NCBI GenBank assembly: GCA_017311185.1
Contig: JAESUZ010005115.1
Location: forward strand, 1,674,001-1,738,000
Source: Proteles cristata cristata
Taxonomy: Eukaryota > Chordata > Mammalia > Carnivora > Hyaenidae
Length of the DNA: 64,000 bases
Direction: 5' to 3'
Shown here piece after piece: positions 12,459-22,681 of the stretch. Below the pieces are notes generated by a model that was not told where the DNA came from, made no database searches, and saw only the letters and a list, made by a program, of their open reading frames with translations. Numbering within the stretch: the first letter of the stretch is position 1; each line of letters starts with the position of its first letter. The position numbers and the translations under genes were made by a program.

Positions 12459-14505
12459 ACAATAGCATTCGAAGACCAATTTTGATGAAATTTGACATGT
12501 CTATGTTTTTATTTCATATTTTATGCTTTCAGTGTACTACTTAAGAAGTGTTTGCCTAACTTAAGGTCACTAAGACTTTTCCCTTCCAAATGTTTAATAC
12601 TTTCATCTCACAATTAGATCTATATTTCATGTGAGTTATTTTTTTTATATTGTGATAAGAGTTGAGGTTGACTGCTTTTGCAAATGGCTGTCAAATTGTA
12701 CCAGTACAGTGTGTCAAAAATTTATCCTTTCCCCTATTTAATTTCCTTTGCATTTTTATCAAATACCAGTTGATTATATATCTACATGTTGTCTAATTCT
12801 ATGTTCTGTTGGTTTAATAGGTTTCTCAAACTTGATGCCAATTCTGTACTGTCTTGGTTATTACAAATCCCTAAGTTTTGGAATCAGGTGGTATGAGAAC
12901 TTTATTCTTGTTTTTCAGATTTATTTCGACCTTCGTAGGTCTTTAAATGGTCATATAGATTTTGGAATCATCTAGAAATTTTATATTTATATTTTTAAAA
13001 AGCTTCCTGTGGTTTTAATTGGAATTGCATTGAATCTATAGAGCAGTTTAGAAGAATTAACTTCTTAAAAATATTGACCCTTCCAATCCGTGTGTGGTGT
13101 ATCTCACTTCGTTAGGTGTTCCTTCACATGCCTCATTGCTTTGTGGTTTTCAGTCCATAAGCTTTTCACATCTTTTGTCAAATTTATCCCTCACTACTTC
13201 ATAGTTTGAGGATTTTATATGCTATTATTTTTAATTCAGTTTTATGGTTGCTCAATGCTTATCACTTGCAATTAATTTTTATTGCTTCTGAACAATTTTT
13301 ATGAACACAACATGTAGTCTACAGGTTTGATGAACTCAAGTTTATCAAGAACTTACGAGTTCTTGTGGCTTTTTGGAGATTCCTTAAGACTTTCTACAAA
13401 CACATTATACCGTCTTCTAATAATGATCATTTTAGTTCTTCTTTTCTAATTTGAATGGAAATTTTTCTTGCGTCATTGCACTGGCTGGAACTTCCAGTAC
13501 AACATTGAAGAAAAGCATTGAGAACAGGTGTTCTTGCCTTTTTCTGATTCGATCTTCACTGTCAAACACGATGTTACTCAAAACCTTCTTAGAAAGGCTC
13601 TTTATCGGTTTGAACATATTTCCTCTATTTCTAGGTTGCTAGGAGTTTTTAGTCATGGTTAGACATTAAATTCTGTCAAATGTTTTCTTCTGTGTCTATT
13701 GAGATAATCAGGCAAGTTTTCTTTTTTAGTCTCTTAATATAGTAAATTCCACTGATTGGTTTTCAAATGTTAAAGGAAACTTGTATTTCTGTGATAAACC
13801 TTACTTAATCAAGCTGTATTCACCTCTTTCTATACTGCTAAATTAAATTTGCTAAAATTTTGTTATGAATTTTTGTGTCTGGAGGGGTGTTTATTACACT
13901 TTGTTTAACGTAATATCTCTGTCTAATTTGGGCTTCAAGGACAATGCTATCTTCATGGAATGGGTTAGGATGTGGGCTCCTTGCTTTTATTTTCTGGGAG
14001 ATATAATGGAGAGTTATCATCATTTCTTCTTTTAATGACTGACTGGTAGAATCCACCAGGGGAACCATCTGGGACATGGTGATTCTTTCGGATGGTTATT
14101 ATTTATTCAATTTCTTTAATAAACATGGGTGTCTTTGGGTTATCTTTTCTTTTCAGTGGTGACTGGTAGTTTGTGTTTTTCAAGGTGTTTGTCCATTTCA
14201 AATAATGTGTCAAATTTACTGGCATAAATTGTTGTTCATAATATTTACCGGCAAAAGCTGTTCATAATGTTTACTTTTCATCCTTTTATTATAAATAAAA
14301 TCTAGAGTGATACTCTTTTTTTTTCTCTTCCTTCCTCCCTTTCTTCCTGCCTTTTCCTGGTTTGTAGGGCTAGAGGTTTACCAATGTTAGCACTTTCCCA
14401 AATCATTGATTCTATTAGAATTCTGTTTTCCATTTCATATGCTTTCATTTTTATTATTTCTTTCCTCTGGCTCATTTTGCTCTTTTGTTTTTTTGTTTAA
14501 TGTTG

Positions 14506-15185
14506 TTTAAGACAGAGGGCAAGTAGGTCCTGTGACTCGATCATGGCCCCAAACAGAGATTCTCTGTTCAAATCTGCACTGAAGTCATCATCTCTGCTCC
14601 CACTCTTTTTGCAAACACTAGAGATTTAATCAGCAATCATACTCTAAGTTGCAAGTGTGAAATATGTTGAGTGTGGGCAGGTGCTTTCGGTTGGGGTAAG
14701 AAGGGAGTTGAAAATAGGTCCAAACAAAGAACCAAAGGAGTGGTGAGAAATCGAAATTTACAAAAGAGAAGATGCTCAGAATAAGGGTCATAAACACAAT
14801 TCTCCCTTATTTAAAGAACTGTTTTATAGAATAAGGGTTAGACTTCTTGGTGGTCTTGAAGCATCATTGGATCAATGGGTACAAGTTAGAGAGGGCACTT
14901 TTTGTCACAGAGTGTCCCGAACAGGGTGATTTTTGTGGAGATGGGTGTGAGGTCTCAGTTCCTGGATAAAGTGAACAGAATTAACATTTAAATATGTGTT
15001 GAACCTGTCATTTCCACCCCTGAACCCAGACAGGCAGATGTTCAAATCCCAGTGTCTACACATACCAGAAAAAATTAAATGAGATACTGAGTGAAAAAAT
15101 GTTTAGCATAGTATCTGGTATACAGTATATACTCTATACATTTTTATTTCTTTGTTTATCATTAGCATGAGCTGAAGTCATAGTT
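14506..15185. other. Unassigned noncoding sequence
   Basis: Non-repetitive by eye after the L1M ends. No open frame or splice-flanked segment noted. Confidence 0.5.
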
Positions 15186-15365
15186 ATACAACTTTGGAAC
15201 TGGGAGCAGCCTTATAGGTCATTCAGGCCAAACAGATGACTTAATGCATAGGGAAAGTGAAGCAAGGAGAAGTGGCTTGCCCAGTGTCACACAGCTTGTG
15301 AGGTAAAATCTGGAGCCCGGTTATTTGGACTTCCCGGTCCATTGACCTTCTCTTTGCTCCACATC
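15186..15365 (-). repeat. MIR-like ancient SINE relic
   Basis: Contains the hallmark AGTGGCTTGCCCAGTGTCAC followed by ACAGCTTGTGAGG, the reverse complement of the MIR core. Flanks are degraded and another ancient family sharing this core is possible. Confidence 0.55.
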
Positions 15366-15423
15366 ACACATACACGATAGGAACTGGGGACAGGAAATTC
15401 ATTTCAAGATTCTCATTTCCATT

Positions 15424-15505
15424 AGTGTGCTGTGTGATTCCTGGCTGGTCCTTTCTTCTCTCCAGATCTTCGTTTCTTCATCCATAAAATGGGAACATCA
15501 CCATA
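15424..15505 (+). repeat. MIR fragment
   Basis: GTGTGATTCCTGG followed by TTCGTTTCTTCATCCATAAAATGGG matches the plus-strand MIR core order (gtgtgacc... tttcctcatctgtaaaatggg). It is interrupted on the right by the nested CAN-SINEs. Confidence 0.65.
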
Positions 15506-15512
15506 TTTCTTT

Positions 15513-15722
15513 AAAAAAATTGTTTTTAATGTTTATTTGTTTTTGAGAGACAGAGCATGAGTGGGAGAGGGGCAGAGAGAGAAGCAGACAAAGACTCTGA
15601 AGCAGGCTTCAGGCTCTGGGCTGACAGCTCAGAGCCTGACGTGGGGCTCGAACCCACAAACCGCGAGATCATGACCTGAGCCAAAGTCAGACGCTTAACT
15701 GACTGAGCCACCCAAGGGTCCC
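15513..15722 (-). mobile_element. CAN-SINE, full length, nested
   Basis: Reverse orientation: TTTTTAATGTTTATTTGTTTTTGAGAG start and GAGCCACCCAAGGGTCCC end. It is flanked by short TTTCTTTAA copies (about 15506 and 15726). This suggests it inserted into the T-rich end of the truncated SINE next to it. Confidence 0.95.
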
Positions 15723-15723
15723 A

Positions 15724-15775
15724 CTTTCTTTAATTTATTTTTTTAATGTTTATTTATTTTTGAGAGAGAAACAGA
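15724..15775 (-). mobile_element. 5'-truncated CAN-SINE fragment (outer element)
   Basis: Only the 3' end of a SINE (AATGTTTATTTATTTTTGAGAG) is present. The pair is bracketed by GGAACATCACCATATTTCT (about 15492) and GGAACATCACCACATTTCT (about 15776), one mismatch. That is the target-site duplication of the older, outer insertion. Confidence 0.85.
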
Positions 15776-16463
15776 GGAACATCACCACATTTCTAAAGGC
15801 CTTTCTAGGGTTCAGTGTTTTGTGTTTTAAACAAGTAATTTAAGCTTGTGGAAGGAATTAGCATGTTGGATTGTTTTCCTCAAGCAGGCATTTCCATTCT
15901 TCTTCTTTTGCTTATGATGACCAGAAAGAAAAAAAAAGCTGCTTTTGTTTCATGTTGTATTTTAAAAGGAAATCTATCGCTCATTTCTAATCTTGTTTGT
16001 TTGCAGCTGTGTTGAGTTAAATAGCACACTAGGCTTAAGGCAAGCCAGCCGGCTTCCTGGGAAAACAGTATGAGGGTTGCTATTTTGTTTTCCTTATCTC
16101 CCTTGGGGTACTGATAACACAGCCCGCTGCCTGCCCTGTCCCTGTCATCGGCTTAGGGATTTGCAGAGACCACACTGTTTCTCCAACTCCAGGGACTCCC
16201 CCCTCAAAACGACTTAGAGATAATTACTCATTCCCACTGTCCCCCAGTCGGTGGGAGGGCGGATTCTGCTTGCCTGCCTCCTTCCTCCACAAAAGAGAAG
16301 CAATATTCGGAAAAGATCCATCAATTAACGCTCTTGCCTCCCACATTCCTTTGGCTGCAGTGAAAGGGGGAAGTTTTTCCTTTTCTCTTGTATTCGTTTT
16401 GCAAGGTTTTCTTTGTTATCACTTTAAATGGATATATAGCTGGTCAAGATATGTATCCTCCTT
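15776..16463. other. Unassigned noncoding sequence
   Basis: No gene recognised. The overlapping 97- and 65-codon frames at 16270-16585 lack recognisable motifs and run into an L2-like relic. Confidence 0.5.
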
Positions 16464-16735
16464 CCAGAAGGTACTTACTGAGCACCCACTCTGTGCCCAG
16501 TGCCCTGTTGAGACTCCGCGCCTGCCTCAAGGAATGCAGAAACCAGAGACGCTGGAAAAATGAGCAACTCTTAGGCTTAAGTTAGTATTTTAATACATAT
16601 AAATTGACTGCTAAGAGAGTATGGTGTAAGGAGATATGAACCCTGCCTAGAAGTCAGGAAAGGCTTCCTGGAAGTGGTAGAATTCATGGCTGAAAGATAG
16701 GTAGAATTCAAATGAGCAGAAAGGACAGTTTGGGC
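16464..16735 (+). repeat. L2-like ancient repeat
   Basis: Contains TACTTACTGAGCACCCACTC then TGTGCCCAGTGCCCTG, matching the 'tattgagcacctactatgtgccaggcac' phrase, and then AGGAAAGGCTTCCTGGAAG at about 16656. Confidence 0.5.
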
Positions 16736-17334
16736 CACTAAGTTCTTGACCAAGTTTCATAACCTATCTCATTTAAATATCAACTCAGTGGCATCCTCTA
16801 TGCTAATTAGACATTGGAGGATTTACTGGAGAGACAGAAGAGATTAATCTAGGGGCCAAAGACTCCCAGATGAGGGCTGTTGCTCATTTTAAGTAGAGCC
16901 ATGATCCAGTCCTCCATAAGCTTTCCAGTGGCTCAGAGAAAGAGTAAAGAATGTAGGAAGCATATCCTGCCTTTCCCAGTGCTGCTAGGGGCTCTCAACC
17001 TCGACACTTCGACATGTTTTCCCCCCCTAACTCTTTGTGTGGTAGCTGTCCTTTGAGTTATAGACTGTTTCCCAGCATCCCTGGCTTATCCTCACTCAAT
17101 GTCAGCAGCAATCTCTCCACAGGTAAGGCAACTGAAAATCCCTGCAGATGTTGTCAAACGTCTCCTGGTAGGCAAAATCACACTGGCTGCGAACCATGGT
17201 GAGACGCAGTTTGATACGTTGGAGAGATCATAAAAATCAGGATCAAAAGAATAAATCTCTTTTCTGTGATTTCGTACAAGTCACTTTTGATTTGGGACTT
17301 CAGTGTCCCTATTCTCAAAAAGAAAGGAATTGTA
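16736..17334. other. Unassigned noncoding sequence
   Basis: No gene or named repeat seen. The 62-codon frame at 17014-17202 has no support. Confidence 0.5.
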
Positions 17335-18250
17335 CTATATTCATTCATCCACTTGCCTATGTATTCCTTCCTTCAATCAGCAAGTCTTTTTGTAAGCTCT
17401 GCAGTGTGCCAGGCATTCCTGGGTGATACAGATGGAGCAGTGAACAAGAAAAACAAGATCCCTGCCCTCATGGTGCTTACATTCAAGTCATAGGAGGTAA
17501 ACAAAAAACACATACGCATAAAAAAATATAATAAAACCCCAAGAAATGACAAGCTCTATGAAGCCAATAGTCTAGAACAATGTTATGGAAAGTGTCTGAA
17601 AGTAGGAGGCTGTTCTCTGCGGAATTATTCTCAGGTGGCATTTGAGCTGAAACTTCAGTGCTGACAGAGCCAACCATGTGAAGCTCGGAGGAAAGAATGC
17701 TCTAGGCAGAGAGAATAGGAAGCACAAGAGCTATGAGGTGGCTACAAGCTAGGTCTGCCCAGAGGCTGGTCAAGAGTAGGGAGAATGCTAGAAGGGTCTG
17801 AGTGGTAGACAAGGATCAGTTCCTATAGGGATGTGTAGACCAGGTTAAGGAGTCCACATTATATTCTACTTGCTACAGAATGCTATTGGGTGGGGGGAAG
17901 GGGTTGTAGCAAGAGAGCGATACAAATTGATTCATTTTCATAAAGATCATTCTGGCTACTTTGGGGATAATGGATATTAAGGGGATAAGAATGGAAGGGA
18001 TGAGGTGGTTTCAGGAGATCAGGAGAGAGGGGATGATGGCTAAGCCTAGACATATGGTAATGGAGATACAGGAAAGAGGATAGAGTTCGGGGATATCTTT
18101 TGGCCGTAGGGCCAACCGGATTTGGATTGAATCTGAGGGCTAAGAGAGAAAGGGTGAGCAAAGAGAATGCCTGGTCTTTTGGCCAGAAGAACTGAGGGGA
18201 TCATTTTACCACTTATTTATGGGAGAAAAATAGATTTGAGAGTGAAAGGC
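17335..18250 (+). repeat. Long L2-like ancient interspersed repeat
   Basis: Starts in the 'ttcattcaacaaatat' type motif (TTCATTCATCCACTTGCC). It then reads GTGCCAGGCATTCCTGG, GATCCCTGCCCTCATGGTGC, GGTGGCATTTGAGCTGAAAC, AATGCTCTAGGCAGAGAGAA and AGATCATTCTGGCTACTTTG in the order typical of a widespread mammalian repeat that I assign tentatively to the L2 group. About 900 bp survive. Confidence 0.55.
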
Positions 18251-18580
18251 AGTAGTTCGAGAGGAGTCTGAAAGAATTTCCAACTAGAAAATTCAGTCCC
18301 TATGACAGAATGTAGTATCGCCCTTTTTTATTTTCTCCAGAGACCTCAATGTGCCTCTCCCACCTCCATGACACACATATATCACAAAGGCACACATGCA
18401 AAGCTCTAACAAAAACAAATGTGTGAGGCAACAGCATCGCAGGAAACAAGGGTGGCTTCCGAACTGCTTCATGGGTGCAGAGATACTCTCATGCCTGACA
18501 AGCACCAAGGGTCTTTGGAAAATCATTTCGGAGATCTTGTCAATGGGAGGTTTTGCTATCAAGAAATCTAATGAGGCTTA

Positions 18581-18815
18581 AAGATGATAATTCATTAGCA
18601 GTCTTTATCATGCCCCCATTCCACCGCGTGGTAATTATTGAGTAGCGACAGACCAGCTCAGAAATACGGTGACAAGACAGATTGCTCTATCCATCAAATC
18701 CCAAAGCTGTAATCATCTAATGAATGCTGCAAGAATCAAACAGTGGAAAATAATAATAATACATTTGCTTCCCCCTGAGCCTTTTAGCAAGGTTTCCAGA
18801 GTCTACGGTGAATAG
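18581..18815. promoter_or_regulatory. Candidate conserved noncoding element
   Basis: Repeat-free, AT-rich block with several TAAT/ATTA cores (GATAATTCATTAGCAG, GGTAATTATTGAG, GTAATCATCTAATGAATG), which are homeodomain-type motifs. This texture is typical of developmental enhancers. Conservation cannot be tested here. Confidence 0.3.
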
Positions 18816-19315
18816 ATTTACTGGAAAATTCGGCTCTCTCTGGGGGACAAGGCACGGTTGTCTAACAGCAACAGGACAAATGGTACTACTTAGATGTGAG
18901 CTGGAAAGGCAGGTAGATATTTTCTGTTAGCCTGGGAGAAAGTACTCCTTTGGCTTGGACCCTAATAGGAAAGTAAGAAAATGAGAGCAGGTGTGGATCT
19001 TACATGAGACTTTGGGTTTTCCGGACTCTAAAGTAAGAATGGGCTTCTCTCTCCAGCTGCCATCAGGAAGACATCCCTAGAAGCCTTAGATCTATTCCAT
19101 CCAGCACTGAAATGGAGAGACCACAGGCAATGATGACAAGGGAAAGCTGCACACCTCTCAGCACATATGACTTTATCCACCCCCCACACCCAGAGTCTTG
19201 AACAAGCTTGAGCACGGTTTCTGTTAGTTTGAGGCCGTATCCTTGGCGTGACAACTCCAATCCCCTTTCAATGACCACCTGAGAAAGCTCAAAGCTGCGA
19301 AAAGAAATTTACGAT
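18816..19315. other. Unassigned noncoding sequence
   Basis: No feature recognised. Confidence 0.5.
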
Positions 19316-19585
19316 TTGTTCCAGCCTAAACCTGACTCTAAGCCCCTGACCTCACTTTTCTTAGAGTGTTTACTTCAGAAAACTTGCAATTGTAAACCCT
19401 TTCTGCATCCCCTTGAGATGTATCTTCTGCAACCGAGAAATATCTGTCCCCAAGGACCTGGGAGCCATCCTTTTGAATATAATCAGCAAGAAGATAGAGC
19501 CAGGGTCTCCCAGTTTCTGTGGACAGGTGGGAGCCCGACTTTGACAAATGCCACAGAGGCCTCAGCATACTAGCCACCCATCCAT
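19316..19585 (+). repeat. Unassigned dispersed repeat, copy B
   Basis: Diverged relative of 5082-5515. Shared blocks are AGTGTTTACTTCAGAAAACT near 19365 and GACCTGGGAGCCATCCTTTTG near 19456, followed by a CTCCCAGTTTCTG block. The overlapping frames of 79 and 85 codons here are therefore unlikely to be genes. Confidence 0.5.
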
Positions 19586-19764
19586 AGTGTCCTTCAGTAC
19601 TTCTTCAGCACCTACCAGCTTTTAAAAAGCCTTCTGCTCATTGTTCAGTGGAATTGAGCTCAGCTTACACACTGCAGTCTCTCCCCTACTGTGGTTAGCT
19701 CCAATCATATCTGTCTTGCCATTTTTAACAAGTGTCTGGTGTGAAGTTTTTCTTTGACATGAAC

Positions 19765-19965
19765 TCAGGCTCTGGGAACACAGAAGCCAGCCTGGGCTCA
19801 CACCCCTCTACTGACATAACGATAGACAAAGGACTCCATTGCCTGAAGCTTTAACTTTGTAAGTGCAAAATGAAAATACTAAAACATATTGCCTATTTCT
19901 AAGGGGTTGTGATCCTAAAACTGCATAATGCTTTAGAATTGCTCCAGTGCTGGAAAATATGAGAG
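19765..19965 (+). repeat. Possible MIR relic
   Basis: GGCTCTGGGAACACAGAAGCC, then a degraded accounting of the MIR core ending in AGTGCAAAATGAAAATACT. Very diverged. Confidence 0.35.
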
Positions 19966-20100
19966 GTTTTCATAATGGATACATTTTAGATCAGGGCAAT
20001 CTTTGAGAAGGAGGCGCTGCTGACTCACAACTGGCCCATGACAGAGAACATCCTGTGTGCCCAGTCCCCAATTTATTTTCTTCTCTCTTCTTCCTTGTAG

Positions 20101-20271
20101 GTCAAGCATCAAAACCCAAGATTTATACCATCCTTGAAAATATACTGATCGTGGGTTTCAGAACTGCATTTTTGTGCCTGTGTTTCTGGATGTATCTTTA
20201 TCGAGTACAAATATGTTACTTGGTAGGGACAACACATGGACTTGACTCCAGCCATTTCTGCACTGACAGAG
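20101..20271 (+). other. Exon-like segment with strong splice signals
   Basis: A long pyrimidine tract ending TTCTTCCTTGTAG (to 20100) precedes the segment. A near-ideal donor, GAG|GTGAGTT, follows at 20271/20272. Only one of three frames is open through all 171 nt. It encodes about 57 residues with a hydrophobic stretch (ILIVGFRTAFLCLCFWMYLY) that could span a membrane, followed by three Cys residues. I recognise no homologue and see no partner exon, so chance is a serious alternative: one open frame in 171 nt is not rare. It could also be a lncRNA exon. Confidence 0.25.
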
Positions 20272-21259
20272 GTGAGTTCATGAGTACCTGACAGGTCACC
20301 GGATAGAAGGTGATAAAAAAAGAGACCTAGACTGATGTCAAGTCAGGAGAATGGTGTCTGCCTCCCCTCTCTGCCAGAGATGAGCCATCTGTCCTTCGAT
20401 GAAGCTACAACTGCTGCATGGGTGAGCAGTGACCTTCTAAGCATGAGCTCCAGTCCCTGCCTTCGCCCTTGTGCAGTGGTGGACGTTGAAGCCCCAACCT
20501 CTCTTCCCTGAGTCAAGCGTAGAGACCAGGAGAGGCCAAGAGTAGTTTCTCCCCCTGGGGCTTGGGAGGTACCATGCCGAGGTGGGCCCTAGCCTCGCAT
20601 GCTCCCGCCCTTAAGTTCCTTGCTTGCTCAGTTAACATGAATTGACTTTTCTGCCCCAGTTTCCATCTGAGATGGTAGGTTTATAAATCCTGGCCATTGT
20701 GACTAGGCCTAGACACTCTGCCTTGCCATTCCCCTCTTCGTGGGGCACCAGACGCTGTCTGTCTCTCCTCCCCATCCCCACCCTCCCAGTTAGTCCCAGG
20801 GTTCTGCTCAAACAAGCTGCCCATCTGGACTATGCCACCATGCTGCCACACTTACCGGCGACCCCCTCGCCGTTGCCCGCGTGCACCTACTTCACGCCCT
20901 GCCTGTCCGACTGGATCTCTGTTCTGGAGCCGCCGGCTCAGCTGGGTTGAGCATTGATGTTCCTACAGATAATGCAGTTAGAAAGCTCCGCCACCATGGT
21001 CCTGGTCAGCTTGCACGTTGGAGAAGTCCCCTAGTCCCGGTCATGCTCTGTGTTCTCCGCCATTAGCTTCTCACAGGGGCCTGGAGGGGAGAGCTCAAGT
21101 CTCCCATGAAATCTGGCGTTGAGGTCATTCTGACTCTTTGTGCAACTTTTTCTGGAACTTATTCTGACTAACTCCGACACACAAGTGCCCCCTCCTCATT
21201 GCTTTAAGCAGCCGCCTCCTCTATGAGGAAGATGAAGTTTTTTGTCTTCAAAAAACTGG
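20272..21259. other. Noncoding segment with a CpG-dense knot
   Basis: 20856-20935 holds about ten CpGs in 80 bp (ACCGGCGACCCCCTCGCCGT, then CCCGCGTGCACC and GCCGCCGG), in a window otherwise strongly CpG-depleted. More CpGs follow to 21060. It may be part of an old LTR or a small regulatory element. No promoter motif or coding homology is recognised. Confidence 0.45.
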
Positions 21260-21480
21260 TTTTATCAACCCACGTCCCTGTTTTGCACTCCCTTCATAAG
21301 CATGGGCGAATTTTAATTTGAAGGGCAATTCAATACATTATCAATTCTGAGACATCCTGTTGTCAGGGTTCAACTAGCTTGTATTGTATTTAAAGTAGTT
21401 AATGGAATGCTAATTTGATCCTGGCCAATCTTTTTATTGGACGGAGCTGAGCAACTCCAGTGAGTTTCACACTTAAATAT
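21260..21480. promoter_or_regulatory. Candidate conserved noncoding element with paired CCAAT motifs
   Basis: AT-rich repeat-free block. CCAAT at 21425-21429 and its inverse ATTGG at 21436-21440 face each other 6 bp apart. TAAT-type cores occur upstream (TTAATTTGAAGG, GCTAATTTGATCC). Enhancer role is inferred only from texture. Confidence 0.3.
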
Positions 21481-22319
21481 ATCCTTCAAAGTACTGATGA
21501 AAACAAAGGCCTACGCTATGATTGCAAAGAACCGCAGTGCTATCTGAATGAATGCCTTGGAGATGAAGGGCTTTCCTGCAGAGCACTCAACTGGAAGATG
21601 TACCCCGTGGGTGTTGAAGCTTCATGGAGAGCAGGTGGTGTTGCAATTCAGATTTCAGTCCTTCCTCCTTCTGTGTGAAATGCAGTACTTCAGGTAAACT
21701 CATCAATAATTAAGCTTCATGCCATTCAGTTTTTCTAACTATAACAAGGGATGATAATAACAGCCGGGGGTACTTTTCTCCCGATTGAGTCACCATGCAA
21801 CTCTTTACCCTCTCCTGGTCTCAATTCACTCATATGTAAAATAGAGGTATTGGGTAATATCTTTCAAGCTGGTCCCATTCTAAGATTTTTTGGAGGGAGT
21901 CCATTGGCCTCATTACTGAGCATCTTTGAAACTTCAGTTTAAATCCAAACCAGAGGGTGTGTCTGAGTTAGACAAAGACATATCTTCAGATTACTCTTGG
22001 CTACAAAGTTTCTAAATTCCAAACTCTTTATTCATTCATAAAAATTATTAGACTCCTAATATGCAGAAGACTAAATTTGTTGCAGCTGTTAGAAAGTTAC
22101 TGCAGAGTTGAATATAATTATCTTCTGGTATCTGTTGCTTTGGGCCCCCCAAGATTAAGCCAGCTCCCTCCTTCACAGAACAAACCTTCAGACCCGACTA
22201 CAAAATTGTTGCTCCTTCAGAAAGATGCACAAGAAGCAGAAGTCAAGGGAGACAATTTCCACCTTAAACTCTGACCTGCACTGATGGGTTTTCATTCTTC
22301 TTGATAGGAAAGAGACTTT
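21481..22319. other. Unassigned noncoding sequence
   Basis: Small open frames of 63-72 codons with no recognised motif. No repeat named. Confidence 0.5.
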
Positions 22320-22625
22320 GGAAGTCCTATGATCCATTCTACCCCCTTATTTTATGGTATGGAAGCCGAGACTCCGAAAGGAGAAGTGAAGTAGACTGAA
22401 CACTGAAGACGAGGCGCAGAGAAAACCCACTCTGCCACTTGTTAATTGGGTGACTCCATGAAATTACTTAATATTTTATGCTGCAATTTCCTTATTTATA
22501 AAGGAATTATAATAAGTACCAATTTCATAGAGTTCTGTAAGGGATGGATGATAAAATGCAAATAAACGTGTGGTGCCATGGCTCGTATAACTTAAACCCT
22601 CAATAAATGTCAAATGTATTTATCA
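22320..22625 (+). repeat. MIR element
   Basis: CTCTGCCACTTGTTAATTGG, GTGACTCCATGAAATTACTT, TTTCCTTATTTATAAAGG and CCCTCAATAAATGTCAAATG follow the MIR order. The left 80 bp may be another relic. Confidence 0.7.
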
Positions 22626-22661
22626 CAGTGCTTTGGGACCAAACTCCCCATCTCCTGCTCT

Positions 22662-22681
22662 CTTTGATTTTACAATCAAAG
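22662..22681. promoter_or_regulatory. Palindromic pair of TCF/LEF-like motifs
   Basis: CTTTGATT (22662-22669) and AATCAAAG (22674-22681) are perfect inverted copies separated by 4 bp. Each carries the ATCAAAG core bound by TCF/LEF HMG factors. Binding is inference; an 8-bp palindrome can occur by chance. Confidence 0.35.

Larger units (their letters stand above)
10577..14505 (-). mobile_element. Long antisense L1M LINE with four nested SINEs
   Basis: Starts with the complement of an L1 3' end (TTTATTGAGGTATAACAGATG near 10602). It continues through the ORF2 3' part ('ATTCCCAACAGCAGCATATGA' type text near 11411, 'TGGTATGAGAACTTTATTC' near 12889) towards the reverse-transcriptase region near 14.0-14.5 kb. 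Many stops and frameshifts make it a dead copy. SINEs at 10657, 11491, 11743 and 12230 inserted later. About 3.1 kb of L1 remains once the SINEs are removed. Confidence 0.85.

Noticed and set aside
16270..16585. Overlapping 97- and 65-codon plus frames
   Set aside because: They extend into an L2-like relic and have no recognised domain.
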